Origin: Carposina sasakii
Taxonomy: Eukaryota > Arthropoda > Insecta > Lepidoptera > Carposinidae
NCBI GenBank assembly: GCA_014607495.2
Contig: CP053175.1
Span: 2,852,001-2,916,000, forward strand
Direction: 5' to 3'
Length of the DNA: 64,000 nucleotides
A program made the position numbers and the translations under genes. Of this stretch, positions 10,431 to 21,409 are shown in pieces (within the stretch, counting starts at the first letter, position 1; each line of letters starts with the position of its first letter). Below the pieces are notes generated by a model. That model searched no databases and was not told the DNA's origin. It saw nothing but the letters and a program-made list of their open reading frames with translations.

Positions 10431-11150
10431 AGGTCTTGTCAACGCGGGCATTCCGATTATGTAAACAGGCATTTAATGGAAACCTGTAAATATAATTTAT
10501 AATACTTTTAGATAACTGTAATCTTCACGCTTATTCTGAGTCTGTTTCATAATAATTCCTATGCCTGATTTCGGAACTAACATTTTTTGTATACAGAAAA
10601 TGTTGACATACACATAGTAACTAGCGCCATCATCCAGCGGAACTATACGGTGAAACAAATAGTTTGAAGTACGCCGAAGCACATAGTCTTTAATGTTCAC
10701 GCGGATAAAACCGCGGGCGGCATCTTGAAATTAAAAACCTAACAAGATTCAGGTCGCTCTAAAACCTCCTTATCAATTGATTTTACAAAATCGATCCCTA
10801 CATCAACCTTTTTTTCACTCATAAAACTTATATCTAATTGTTTCCGCCCCTAAAGAAATTTTTGTAATAAACTCAGCTGACGTTGGCGCTAGTGTCTTTT
10901 TATTCCTGTTACTGTTTCATTTATTTGATTTAGTTCCTCAAATGTCCGTCTTCAGTATTGAAATTGACTTCAGCGGAGTTTTACTTCATTTCACCCCCAA
11001 ATGGAGTGCTTAGGGTGGAATACTTAATTTGGAATACCTGCAGGGACTTGTAAAGTTTCTGGGGTAATTCTGAATTTATTATAACTGTCCTTTGGTTTTG
11101 TAATGTGGAAGGAAAAGGAAAATGTCTTGGAAAAGTCCTTGTTTATAATT
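10431..11150. other. No gene or assigned repeat
   Basis: AT-rich, non-coding in appearance. A 67-codon minus-strand frame at 10.5-10.7 kb has no recognisable motif. Confidence 0.5.
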
Positions 11151-11335
11151 AACTAGCGGAAACCGGTGACTTAGTCTACATAGCAAGATATTTATATTTA
11201 TTTATTTTTCTTGTACATATAATAATTTTGCAGCGTGACAGTATACACCAATCATCACCGTTGTAATCCTGTGGCGTACCTATTCTAGGAGAGGCCTACG
11301 TCCAGCAGTAACTGCAGTAACCTGATGTGTGGAAT
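11151..11335 (+). repeat. Decayed H-end and family D tail
   Basis: ACTAGCGGAAACCGGTGACT at the left is a diverged H terminus. 'aggcctacgtccagcagtaa' near 11295 is the 3' end of family D with its GAT tail eroded. Confidence 0.45.
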
Positions 11336-11711
11336 GAGACTTCTGATCGATAGATGGTTCACAATTGGTTGGATGTATGTGCAAATATAGTCGCTGCGTT
11401 TTGCCAAAATAAAAGGCAGATCCCGAAATATATCAAAACTAATGATTATTATCATGACGTACCCAAAAAACTTGGTAATTTTTCTAGATAGTCGTATCCA
11501 TTATTTCCCTACAGAAGCCTATGACTAGGCTTAGTTCAAACTTTTTCAATTTATTGCGCGTTGAACTTTTTAATTGCCTTTAAGGAAAAACCTGTCAATC
11601 GGGAAACTGCTGATGTACGGACGGTCAAAGTTATTTTTAGGGTCTCGTATACCATAATATGTAGGTATATAGGAAATATCCTCCAGAATGTATTTCGGTC
11701 ACTTATTAGAG

Positions 11712-11830
11712 ATCCATATTTATATTCTTTATTGTACAAACAGAAAACATAAAAGGTAATAATATTAACAAAGACAATGTACAAAGGCGAGGTTATCTCT
11801 GACAGAGATTTCTTCCAGCAAGAGACATTA
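11712..11830 (-). repeat. LINE 3'-end fragment
   Basis: On the minus strand: 'ctggaagaaatctctgtcag' then 'agataacctcgcctttgtac', then a region ending in a TGTACAATAAAGAATATAAA tail. The hairpin-like GAAATCTCTGTCAGAGAT matches the LINE tail nested at 41.7 kb. Confidence 0.65.
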
Positions 11831-11879
11831 TAGTATACATGTGTGTACGAATTTTTCTAAAAATTGTCACTTAGGTATA

Positions 11880-12012
11880 CCCGAGAAGGGTTGGCGTCAG
11901 GCAGGCAGCCGGCCGTAAAAACAAATGCCAAAACTTTGGCAATGTGACTTTCGAAAGAAACCATGTTGCGCCGACCCCATAATAATGGGTTAAGGGCAGG
12001 AAGATGATGTGT
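11880..12012 (+). repeat. Family V SINE-like 3' region
   Basis: Contains 'gaccccataataatgggtta' and ends in GATGATG. The same sequence, inverted, is at 25.99 kb, so this is an interspersed family. Its 5' portion ('ggttggcgtcaggcaggcag') is shared as well. Confidence 0.6.
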
Positions 12013-12119
12013 GTACGCAAACACAGGCGCACTCTATATTCCCTTACCTCTATTTCCTAATACGAGGAACAACAGTTTTACGTGATCTAAAGGCATTAAT
12101 AGCAGATATTTATGCTTGA

Positions 12120-12207
12120 AAAGCGGCGGTAGGCTCACACCTTACCACGTGTGGGTGTGTAATTTGCACTTTTTTGCCTAACCTCATTGGGGAAAATACG
12201 TGCGACT
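12120..12207 (+). repeat. SINE-like tail related to the 50.05 kb copy
   Basis: 'taggctcacaccttaccacg' then 'gcctaacctcattggggaaa' match the block near 50.06-50.15 kb. The end was used as the target for the family D insertion that follows. Confidence 0.5.
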
Positions 12208-12218
12208 ATTATGAATGT

Positions 12219-12470
12219 TGGCCGCATGGTGCCGGCAGAGTAGAGTTTGTACCATCCCTGCCTGCCCGTGGGTATCGTACGAGGCGATTAAGGGTTTATG
12301 GGAGGTGGGCAGCAGCGCCTCCCGTACTGACAACATAGTCCGAAAATCACCAACCCGCCTGCCCTGCGTGGTGACTATGGGCAAAACCCCCCTGTGGCAG
12401 TAGACTTGTGGCGTGCACTGGGCGAGGCCTACGTCCAGCAGTGAACTGCAATAGGCTGAAGAAGAAGAAG
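12219..12470 (+). mobile_element. Family D retroposon, full length with target duplication
   Basis: A 252-bp unit starting TGGCCGCATGGTGCCGGCAG and ending 'gcaataggctgaagaagaag'. ATTATGAATGT is duplicated exactly at 12208-12218 and 12471-12481. A variable-length duplication plus a trinucleotide tail indicates retroposition by a LINE. Its tail is GAA-type rather than the GAT of other copies. It has no tRNA-like head that I can see. Confidence 0.9.
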
Positions 12471-12579
12471 ATTATGAATGTACCTCAATATGTAGTATAC
12501 TTTCAGTAGCTGGACTCGAACCTACTCTTTACTCTTCTCAGCAATCAACGGGCCAGCTTTTTAGCATAACATATGATAA

Positions 12580-12665
12580 TATGCTTCACAAACTTCACAA
12601 CACATTGACCTAGTCTCACAGGATCCCTAAGGTCTAATGCGTGGGTAGTAACTAGTACACAATGA
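12580..12665 (-). repeat. Family G SINE body fragment
   Basis: 'acttcacaacacattgacct' then 'ctcacaggatccctaaggtc' match the body of the SINE at 0.92-1.15 kb. The tRNA-like head is absent. Confidence 0.5.
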
Positions 12666-12891
12666 CAAGCGTGATATATTCTAAGGGTCCCTCTTATGTT
12701 ATTTATAGCACGGACGATGTTTGTATTTCATACGATTATGTTGTGCAAATATGTCTGTCGTGCGTATGCTTAGATTTGCGGTGATAGTAAAAAGCTCGGT
12801 TTCAGTAAGTTCCGTAGTATTAGTGAGTTGTCTATGATTAGTACATTACTAAAGCGAATGTGCGCTGCTGGAATAAAAAGTGCCTTACAAA

Positions 12892-13157
12892 TACAGGGTG
12901 TAACAAAAAGGGTATGTTAAGCGAAAAGCTACATAAGTAGCCCACTGTCGAGAACCTATCCACAAAATTTGCGACTCGAAATCATATGTTTATTTTTCAA
13001 GATTGTATGAAAATTTCTGAGATATTTAAAAATTCTCCATAATATCCGGAAAAATAAACATGTGATTTCGAGTCTCAAATTTTGTGGATAGATTCTTTAC
13101 ATTGGGCTATTTACGTAGCTTCTCGCTTAACATACCCTTTTTGTTACACCCTGTATA
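12892..13157. mobile_element. Family A palindromic MITE, complete
   Basis: Ends TACAGGGTGTAACA and TGTTACACCCTGTA, with TA on each side. The arms differ from each other by scattered substitutions only. Confidence 0.92.
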
Positions 13158-13247
13158 TGTAAAAATTGCAAATATATGTAAAAAATGCATAATATTTATA
13201 ACTGTGAAAGTAAGTTTGTTTGTTTGTTAAACCTCTTCTCGCTTTAG

Positions 13248-13340
13248 TATTTATTTATTATCTTAAAAATTATACAATTCCTTTACAATTCTCTGCAAAA
13301 CTGCTTACGCGGTATGACTGCAGGGAGTTGTTCAGTTCTA
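13248..13340 (-). repeat. LINE 3'-end fragment, second type
   Basis: 'ctgcaaaactgcttacgcgg' after a T/A-rich (TTTA)n stretch resembles the block at 59.14-59.24 kb ('aaaactgcttgcgccgtagg'). The minus-strand polarity is inferred from the tail. Confidence 0.4.
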
Positions 13341-14112
13341 CGTATCTACCTACGTAATTAAAGCGGTTTCGCATTTCCCTTTTCCATAGAGAAATAAAAT
13401 ATCTTATTCCTCCATGCCTATAGGTATATATCTATCGATATATCTACATGTATATCTACGGAACCAATTTACAAGGCCGGAGCTCCGACTGACAGGTTTT
13501 TTTTATTTTCATTACCGACAGCAGACTTTTCCCGAAAGTTTTCTGGAGGAACGTGTAATTTTGACCAAATTGCATGCGAAAGAGAATTAATTACGTGACT
13601 TTTTATTATGATGAGGTGCCCAAGATATTTTTCTCGTGTTTGTGTAATTTTCTGTGTTTTAATTGGATATTTTTTCTAGTTTGTGTTTTGGTGGGGTCGA
13701 TTATAGGTAATACCTTTAGGACCTATGGTCAACCACATCTACACTACTATATACATAGATACATATACGGCTGAGGCTCTGGCGCTAATAGATTATCTTC
13801 GTCCACGTAAACTGTCTCGTTATTTCTCGTTCAAGTGATAATTTCTGTAATTAAAGTTACTCGTTATTGCAACATCAATCTGTCAGTAAAATTCCAGCAA
13901 AATCAGTCCAGCCGTTTCGGAGATTAGCCGGAACAAACAGAAGATAGGCATACCAAAATTGTCCACACATGTCTATTTTATTAGCATTTAGTTAAAAGCG
14001 CATAGTTTCATATTAAGTACAAACAGATACTACAATTTTATTTATCTGGTATGAATAGAAAATTTAAAATGCCTCGGAAACTACCTAACTAACGTTAACT
14101 AACACCAATTAA
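13341..14112. other. Mostly unassigned, with decayed Helitron-like piece
   Basis: The block near 13.87-13.95 kb ('cagccgtttcggagattagc') is the conserved internal H sequence in decayed form. The rest is AT-rich. A hydrophobic 66-codon frame at 13574-13774 has no supporting signal. Confidence 0.4.
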
Positions 14113-14306
14113 AAACGTAACGCACACGCTCGGTGTGGAACCTCATTGGCTTTACAATAGATTATGCTGGATCAAAACCGCGCAGTTCTGCACATATTGT
14201 ATTTGAGTCAAACGTAACGCATACGCTCGGTGTGAAACCTCATTCGCTTTACAATAGATTATGCTGGATCCAAACCGCGCAGTTCTGCACATATTGTGTT
14301 TGAGTT
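14113..14306. repeat. 97-bp tandem duplication
   Basis: Two adjacent direct copies, 14113-14209 and 14210-14306, differ at about six sites by eye. Each contains 'ctttacaatagattatgctg'. The sequence is not one of the interspersed families listed. Confidence 0.92.
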
Positions 14307-14400
14307 AGCAAATGTCGCTTCGGCAATAAACAGTAACGAATGGGTTTGGACACCAAGCAAGGACATGAAAGAGATGTGATTATCACTGCGACAGCCAGAT

Positions 14401-14456
14401 GGCTGATTACGTAACATGCAAAGCAAAGCCAAAGCAATGCGATCGTAAAAATTGTG
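14401..14456. repeat. Family R half-arm
   Basis: 'gattacgtaacatgcaaagc' then 'aaagcaatgcgatcgtaaaa' matches one arm of the R MITE at 59.3 kb. The pairing arm was not found. Confidence 0.45.
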
Positions 14457-14481
14457 ATATGTGATATAATCGTCTTAAAAA

Positions 14482-14806
14482 ACCAGTGCGTGCCTACGGT
14501 GCCGAGACGTGGTCTCTAACGAAGTAACGTGTGCTTCATAAAGAAGCTCAAGATCGCACAGCGAGCAATGGAGAGAGCTTTGCTTGGGATCTCTCTGCGT
14601 GATCCAATCATAAATGAGGAGATCCGTAGGTACAAAGATCACCGACATAGCTCAACGGTCTAGCAAGCTAAAGTGGCAATGGGCAGGGCGCATAGCTTGA
14701 AGAACCGATGGTCGATGGAGCCGAAAGGTTCTAGAGCGGATAGCACGTATCGGCAAACGCAGCGTGTCGCGGGCGTCGGTTGGTTGCATGCCGCTTCCGA
14801 CCGGAC
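14482..14806 (+). pseudogene. RTE reverse transcriptase 3' scrap
   Basis: Nucleotide match to the 6.56-6.93 kb part of the first RTE copy, including 'tacggtgccgagacgtggtc' and 'gggatctctctgcgtgatc'. Small deletions near 14494 (between the QCVLP and YGAETWS codons), near 14630 and near 14765 destroy the frame. The final GEAYVQQWT region and tail are missing. It is not a source of protein. Confidence 0.85.
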
Positions 14807-14816
14807 CGTATTTGCG

Positions 14817-14866
14817 CGCACGCGCACACACACACAAACACGGACGCACACACACATACACACAGC
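14817..14866. repeat. CA-rich microsatellite
   Basis: Interrupted (CA)n mixed with CACG and CATA units. It joins the RTE scrap to the next F element and may derive from the F tail. Confidence 0.75.
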
Positions 14867-15034
14867 TATGTTCTCATAACGGGGTAGCCAGAACCGCAAG
14901 ATCACGAAGGATACCCGCATTTAGCATAGCGAAGCAATTACTGACAATTTAAAGAGAAAGCTCCTGTGTCGACTCTTACGACACGCACGGAAGGAGATGC
15001 AACGGTATTCTATTGACGCCCCGCATCAGTACAG
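14867..15034 (-). mobile_element. Family F element
   Basis: Minus-strand F from 'atgttctcataacggggtag' to 'cccgcatcagtac'. A deletion removes the CTAGCTCATCGCCTGAGAGA core. Confidence 0.75.
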
Positions 15035-15734
15035 TAAGGACTATAAAAATTAATAAGACTATAGAACAAACGTAAGGCCACATCCTTTTGGTCCCCCCTC
15101 CATGGGCTTAGCCGATTTATGTGAAATAGCGAATATAAATTACGCACTACGTAAATTTAGTTTTGTCACGTTACTAGTGTTACTTATTTTAAGTTTCAAT
15201 TGTGTATAATTTGCGATAGTTTTTTTTTTATTATCCGACTCCGTCAAGAAGAGGGTTCTGTTTTTCAAGTGTATGGTATATTTTGGTACGCTCTAGCCAG
15301 AGCCTAAACGGCTGGTCGTATGTAAGCTCGAGAGGTAGTTACATAATTAGATGCACTATGGGTGCGCCCACCACCTGGCCCTATACCCTCCACTGACCCT
15401 CGGATCAGCTCACCTCGTAAGCTTCACGCACAATAAATAAATGCCTTATGAACTTTGACAAGCTGTAAAATATTTTATTTTTGGTCATTTACGAAAATGT
15501 TTTAATGCTTTTAGTGATGGTGCTTGCACACGAAAATGATTGCCGTGACGGTCGGGACATTTTCTGACGTGACTGCTTGGAATATGAAATGAGTTTTGGA
15601 GATGTTTTTCTCATATAAAATGGGGCTGTAGGCTGTAAGGAAATTATTATGGAACTGTATAGAAACTGTACTGAATAATATATAAGTAAGGTACCTTAGT
15701 GATGACTGGGTGTGTTATGCAGATTCTTTGGGTG
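15035..15734. other. No gene or assigned repeat
   Basis: AT-rich, no coding signal, and no match to the families above. Confidence 0.45.
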
Positions 15735-15855
15735 ATGACGTGACTTGCAAAAGCAAAGCAGAACAATTCTACAGCGAAAATTGTACAATTTTTGTGTTAA
15801 AATTGTCATTGTTACGTAATAAGAGTGATCTATCAGTGAATATTGTACATTCTTT
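15735..15855. repeat. Family R fragment
   Basis: 'gacgtgacttgcaaaagcaa' then 'cagcgaaaattgtacaattt' is the R arm. The minus-strand frame crossing it is a shadow. Confidence 0.5.
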
Positions 15856-15922
15856 GTTATCGCATTGTTTTTGTTAGGTACGCCAAAATATGAGTGTGAA
15901 TTTAGGTACATTTAAGTAGGTA

Positions 15923-16194
15923 TACAGGGTGTTTGTGACAGCCAGGCAAATATTGATACCGTGATTTCAGACCATGATTCTGAGGCGGAAAACACTGAAA
16001 ATTTTCGCAGGAAAATTCCCAAATTTTCCGTAAATTTTTTCATACTTTCAGAAAAAATAGTTTAATTCGTTTAATTAGGCCTTAGATAATGACATAAAAG
16101 TAAAATTTGCGAGTAATAACACTGTCGTCTAACTCAACACAATGGTACTTGTTGAGCATTTCAGTATTTGCCTGGCTGTCACCTACACCCTGTA
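15923..16194 (+). mobile_element. Family B MITE, internally deleted
   Basis: Both ends are intact: TACAGGGTGTTTGTGACAGC and CTGGCTGTCACC..CCTGTA, flanked by TA. A deletion joins 'gacataaaagtaaaattt' to 'gcgagtaataacactgtcg', reducing the 484-bp form at 31.4 kb to 272 bp. Confidence 0.9.
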
Positions 16195-16257
16195 TATAAT
16201 TTTACTACACACCTGCACCCGTAGCATGGCAAAAACGCTACGCGTGTTTTGAGAGTT

Positions 16258-16517
16258 TTGATCGTGCGAAATTTATAGTGTCTAGTGTTTATGTTAGTTT
16301 TTTTTATAGACCAATATTAATTATTTTTCGTGAAAAAATCCTGCTACGCGCGTCTATGTGCATTTATGCAGAAAAACGCAGTCTATTTACTCAACTTTGG
16401 ACCCTAATATTTTGGAAACCAGACACTTCCCAGGTATGCTTCCATGGAGAAAAATGATCGTGATGATGAGGAGATTCCGTAGTTTTCGGGAACGTTGACG
16501 ACCAAAAATCACCTGTA
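16258..16517 (+). mobile_element. Family C MITE, 5'-truncated
   Basis: Begins at 'gatcgtgcgaaatttatagt' and keeps the complete right half to ACCTGTA. One of the least decayed right halves of C. Confidence 0.88.
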
Positions 16518-16923
16518 TGTAGGCGGATTGTATCTGTACACAATCATAAAATAAACATACATACCAAAAATTGACATAGTGGGACAGATGACAAAAAAGA
16601 GAAGAAATTATAATGCAATGACTGCAGACCTATCAAGGAAGCGAGAGGTAGTGATCCTTTAATTTTTTCTTAAAACTTCCAATTGTACGACAATCTCGAA
16701 TACTGTGTGTTTATTCCACAACTTAACTGCATACACAGCGAAGGAGTAGTCATATGTGGCAGATTGATGTCGAGGAGTTTTTAACAGTGAAGCTGTATTC
16801 GAACGCATGTATTTGAATACAATTCCAAGAATACTTTTTACGCGATTTCAACTTGTTGGTATTTAGTTTGTGGTTTGTACAAGTTACCAGACTGGGTTCT
16901 GCGATTCCGCAGAAAAATCCAGC

Positions 16924-17309
16924 CAAACGCAGCCACTAACGAACTGTGTCTAATTACGTCACCGTAAAGGTGCCGGCAGAGTAGAATTTGTACCACCCCA
17001 TATCTGCCCGTGGGTATCGTACGAGGCGATTAAGGGTTTCCGGGAGGTGGGCAGCAGCGCTTCCCGTGTTGACAACATAGTCCAAAATACAAACTGCGGT
17101 TACCAACCTGCCTGCCCAGCGTGGTGACTATGGGCAAATACCCCCCATGGCAGTCTTGTGGCGTGCCCCGGGGGAGGACTACGTCCAGCAGTGGACTGTA
17201 ATAGGCTGATGATGATGATGATGATAAAAGTAATTTGCTTCATACCGTGTTTTCTACAACGGCTCTGTTTCGGCTTCGTTCCAGTTCGAAACTTTAAGGA
17301 ATTGGGGGC
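16924..17309 (+). mobile_element. Family S MITE split by a D retroposon
   Basis: Left part 16924-16979 ends 'attacgtcaccgtaaag'. The right part from 17227 starts AAAGTAATTTGC and ends 'ggaattgggggc'. Together they match the uninterrupted S copy at 60.58 kb, in which the two parts are contiguous. Confidence 0.75.
16980..17226 (+). mobile_element. Family D retroposon inserted in S
   Basis: Starts GTGCCGGCAGAGTAG, so it is slightly 5'-truncated, and ends in (GAT)n. AAAG is present on both sides (16976-16979 and 17227-17230). Confidence 0.85.
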
Positions 17310-17639
17310 ATTTATCGTAGAAGCACGCGATGTGTCAAGATTTTTGACTCTTTACTTTGTGATTAGATATAAAATAATAATGTTAGTCCAAAGTTTATCA
17401 AGGCTGTATATAACTTATTTACTTGATATTATCAGTATATTTGGAACCGAAACGTGACTTTCTTGCGTTTTCGAAGTTTCCTTAAACTGATTGGGAATTG
17501 GGATACCAGTGGTGACGCAACGCAACCATTTGTTATTATAATATATTGTACAGAAAAGGAGAATATTTATTAGGTATTTGGCACATTACATGTCTGCAAT
17601 GTTCTTTTAGTAGAGTTATATAGCTGAGTGTGTATTGGC

Positions 17640-17830
17640 AGCGCAACTGGTTGCGCCACCACCAACTCACCTACGTAAGCGACTCTAAGGAGAGCACGCT
17701 TTTTTCCGCTGCGTAGCGTTACTCGTAAGCAAAATCTATAAGATTTGACTGTTTGACGATAGCGTTACGGACATTCAACAGGTTCGTGCTTTACCCGTTG
17801 GCGGCCATAAAGCCTCGAGACGCCAATAAT
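17640..17830. repeat. Family T inverted-repeat element, decayed
   Basis: 'ctcgtaagcaaaatctataa' then 'gacgatagcgttacgg' recur at 57.87-57.94 kb ('ctcgcaagcaaaatctatga', 'gacgatagcgtgcgg'). GCGTTAC/GTAACGC-type arms suggest a MITE, but ends and target duplication are unclear. Confidence 0.4.
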
Positions 17831-18089
17831 TATAGAAAATAATATATAAAAAAACAATCGGCAAATAAGGAGTATGTGAATATGATTCCATATCGTATCC
17901 TAGTATGGTTTTGGGCTTTGGTGCCTAAGTTCAAAGCTTAGTTCTACAAATATTTGTAAGCATAATGATGGATTTGCACTTGAGGCGCCCCAGTTGCTTT
18001 GTTTTTCGCTATAAGAATAGACTTTCCTAATTTCTTTGTATTTTGTCTAATTTTAACTACAATAGAATATACAAATAGATACATCCATA

Positions 18090-18265
18090 GGCACTAATAT
18101 CATAAATGTGAAGTAAATCTCTTTGCCGTCGCGCTATCACGACAAAGGTACTGAACCGTACTATTCGTATTAAATGAAATTTACATAATTAGATAGGCTG
18201 GAGTCTGAGAAAGGACATCTAGGATACTTTTTATCCCGGCTAATTATTTTTAAAGTTTTTTTTAT
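18090..18265 (+). repeat. Helitron-like 5' part
   Basis: CACTAATATCATAAATGTGA, then an 'aggtactgaaccgta..aaatgaaatttac' block and 'atactttttatcccgg' give the usual order of CTAG-ended lepidopteran elements. No 3' terminus follows it in this orientation. Confidence 0.55.
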
Positions 18266-18289
18266 AATACATATTCATATAAATAAATA

Positions 18290-18506
18290 CTAGTGGACGC
18301 CCGCGACTCCGTTCGCGTGGACTGCAGAAAAAAACAAAAAGTGGAAATTATCCGGGATACAAACATTTTCCCATATGTAGCCTATATGTTAAGTGGGACC
18401 TGTCACAATATATTCCTGAATATTGCATCGAAATCGCTCCAGTCGTTTCTGAGATTAGCGTGCACAAACATCGATCCGTTACAATTTTATTATTTGTTTA
18501 TATAGA
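18290..18506 (-). mobile_element. Helitron-like element H
   Basis: Read on the minus strand it begins TC (18506-18505) and ends CTAG (18293-18290), with host A before and T after, as Helitrons insert between A and T. GCGTCCACTAG is preceded by a short GC-rich hairpin. No Rep/helicase coding sequence, so non-autonomous. Confidence 0.75.
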
Positions 18507-18517
18507 TATAGATAGAT

Positions 18518-19220
18518 GACCGTCCGTACCTATACTAATGCTAAACCTGGCTGCAGGATTTCCCTCGCGATTTATATGTACATATTGATTGATTGAATGG
18601 ATAGAATTGGTCAAGAAGTCACAAGATTCGTATTTGCTATCGCTCCGGTGGACATTAAATAACCTCTCTCAATAACATCCTCGAGTCCTAAGTAATTGGT
18701 GCGGTTACACTGTGGTAGCTTCGGACTTGAGACTAATCTATTCACGTATCCATTAGAATCCTATACCACAAATAGGTCTTAGAATGACTGAGCTAATAGT
18801 AGCGAGCGGTTGGCCACCCCTGCTGCACAGTACCCGAATGTAGTATAGATGGTACATTACATGAAAGCTTCATATTGAATATCCTATTCGATTAGATAGA
18901 TTGAATAATGTGCATAAGAATATTCCAGTTTCGGTTTTTAGTTGTTTGAAAGGCGAAAAATTACGGGGCCTTGCATTTATAGACACTTATCTCATCGCCT
19001 GTATTTTCATGTGTCGTGACGACACGTCGTCATGTCGCAAATTCACTTGCCGTGATTACTTGATATTTAGCCCTTTTTAAATTGAGAACAGTTCCTAAAA
19101 AGTCGCACTAGCCATGTCGTTCTTCGGCTATCACATGAATTATTTATGTGGGCAAATGTCCCTCTGAAAATAGTCTCTAAAGTACCGGAAAAAGCATGAA
19201 AATCTTATATATTCACTAAA
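18518..19220. other. No gene or assigned repeat
   Basis: A TTGATTGATTGAA run near 18.59 kb may be a LINE tail. Otherwise nothing is recognised. Confidence 0.4.
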
Positions 19221-19384
19221 ATGTCGTAAAATCGACTAAGGAACTCACGGGCGTTCTCTCAGGCGATGAGCTAGCAACTTGTCACTGAACATACACATCT
19301 TATTCGTGGTATGATAAAAGTAGCTGTAGGATTCCCTTATCGATCTTTAAATTCTGGCTACCCCGTTTTGGGATCATAGCCGTT
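19221..19384 (+). mobile_element. Family F element, 5'-truncated
   Basis: Runs from 'atgtcgtaaaatcgactaag' through 'gcgatgagctagcaacttgt' to 'gggatcatagccgt'. Confidence 0.8.
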
Positions 19385-19799
19385 TTTTTCTTTCGCTTAG
19401 TAGAAACTATACATAACTAGTAACCTATTCTTACCTCTATATATATCTTCCCACCTAATATATATATACTAACATTAAAGTTTCATTTATCCTGGGCAAA
19501 TTTTAAGTATGTAAATAAATAAAATCCAAGTGTATAAACTTAACTTTCTTACAAGAACTTTTATCGTAGCTATAAAAATAAGTCAATATTGTTCCCAAGT
19601 CCGCACTAATCGTGGCAGCTGTAGCTAGCCGTCTTGTTTGTGTGATTACAGTCATTCCGAATTCGCCAGCGGCTACTCTCCACACTTTGTTCGCCGAATT
19701 ATCACTTCCACACTGGATGCGAATGTAATGTACAGGTGCGAACAAGAACCTGTGGCGCTTGTATTCTTGGTGGCAACTTGAGGGCACTCGAATGAGATG

Positions 19800-19880
19800 T
19801 AGTAGAAAGTAACTCTGTGTCTGTCTGGCTTTTACGCTAAAGCTTTTGAACCGTATTAAATAAAATTTGTTATTTTTAAA
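19800..19880 (-). repeat. Helitron-like 5' scrap
   Basis: 'gtctgtctggcttttacgct' followed by 'aaagcttttgaaccgtatta' and 'aataaaatttg' resembles the Helitron-like 5' region seen at 25.57 kb. It lies inside a 172-codon minus-strand frame and argues against that frame being a gene. Confidence 0.4.
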
Positions 19881-19945
19881 ACAGGTAACAATATTTAATG
19901 TACATAAACATTTGATGTAGATAAACAGTTTACAATGATAATTAC

Positions 19946-20095
19946 AGGCTTCACTAGAATACATCAGCTGCTTCTTCCATGCATGTCGTAAGAGTCGACT
20001 AAGGAACTCAGAAGCGTCCACTTGATGAATGATTTTTTACCTATGACCGCCTATGCTAAACATAGCTGTAAGACTTTCATAATCTTGTAGTTCTT
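19946..20095 (+). mobile_element. Family F element
   Basis: 'aggcttcactagaatacatc' to 'cataatcttgtagttctttt'. Its minus strand supplies the first 25 or so codons of the longest open frame of the window. Confidence 0.8.
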
Positions 20096-20473
20096 TTTAT
20101 TTTATTTTACGTGTATATGTAGACCAAAAATATTATAATTGAAAATCGTCAAACGTTGTGCACACAACTGTACTTATTAGTATCTCGCAGTTTCGGTATA
20201 AAATTATCCTGTCTCGGCGTCTGCGCTTTTGGTATCCAACACCGCTTATAATTTCAGAGACCAGATACCTAATTATGGTCTCTGTTGGCACCGTTAGTAA
20301 TTTGCGAATTCGGTATTGACTTTTGCACGTGACAGTACCTTGTTTTGTATGCCTGTGTTTTTTATCGTCGATGTTTATAGAGTTAATAATGGTTCCCACG
20401 GTAGCATTATTAAATCGGTTTATATAACTGGATGAATATAATTAAAAGGAAACATCATGTAGGTAGATTAATC

Positions 20474-20830
20474 TACAGGGTGGAAGTGACAGCCATGCAA
20501 ATATTGACATGGCGACTTCAGACCATGATTATGAGGCGAAAACCACAGAAAATTTTCGCAGGAAAATTTCAAAATTTTCCGACGCTTTTTAATTTTTTCA
20601 GGAAAAAATTGTGTAGTTCGTTCAAGTATATAGGCCTTACATAATGACTTAAAAACAAAATTTTAACCTATGGATAATTAAAAAAAAAATGTTCAAAATA
20701 CTGATCAACCCTAATGGAGAGTCATAAGTGGTAAAAAAAAAACCAGTAATGTGTCTCACAATAACCAATAAGCCCATTTAACTAGTCACAGGATCGCCTG
20801 GTACAATTGGCGCAGAGAGCAAAGATTGTC
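20474..20830 (+). mobile_element. Family B MITE, right end missing
   Basis: Left end TACAGGGTGGAAGTGACAGC. It proceeds through 'gatcgcctggtacaattggc' and stops near 'agcaaagattgtctgtctgt', losing about 130 bp of the right end. Confidence 0.85.
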
Positions 20831-21194
20831 TGTCTGTCTTGGTGACAGACATTTTTTTTTAATAATTTTTCATGCGACAGAGATTTTTAGTAAGTTCTTT
20901 ACGTATGTTTACTTGAATTAAAGTCATATTTGGTAAGTGCCTATAAGTACTTAATTATCGCTTAAAGCTATGTAGGTTACTTCAAGTAACTGCAAGAAAA
21001 GTGTTACTTTATATTTTTTTTTGTAAAAAGCTGTGGGGAAAATGAAATATAAAAAAATTAATGCCAAAAGAAATCGATTTCGCCTAAATTACATCATAAT
21101 TTATATCTCTGTCATCTTACGCATACTATGTATAACAAATAAATAGGTAGGTACTTAGAACTATGATTTCGCATATCTGTAATATTAGCAGGGA
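20831..21194. other. No gene or assigned repeat
   Basis: Very AT-rich, with no recognisable elements. Confidence 0.45.
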
Positions 21195-21409
21195 CTAGCG
21201 GACGCCCGCGACTTCGTCCGCGATGACTAGAAAAAACAAAATGGCGAAATTATAAATACAAACATTTTTCCGCCATAAAAAGTAGCCTTTGTCCATTGTC
21301 AGGCTCTAGCTAGACTATCTGTACACCTAATTTCATTTTAATCGGTACAGTAGTTTTGGCGTTGAAGCGACAAACAGAGTTACTTTCAAATTTAAAATAT
21401 TAGTATAGA
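21195..21409 (-). mobile_element. Helitron-like element H, complete ends
   Basis: Plus-strand CTAGCGGACGCCCGCGACTT at the left and 'aatattagtataga' at the right give minus-strand ends TC..CTAG. Flanking bases (A before, T after) fit the A/T target. Internal 'gtagcctttgtccattgtca' is shared with the 35.8 kb copy. Confidence 0.8.

Noticed and set aside
19503..20021. Longest open frame in the window, 172 codons on the minus strand
   Set aside because: Its first ~25 codons are the family F repeat, and a Helitron-like block lies in the middle. The remainder has no recognised domain.
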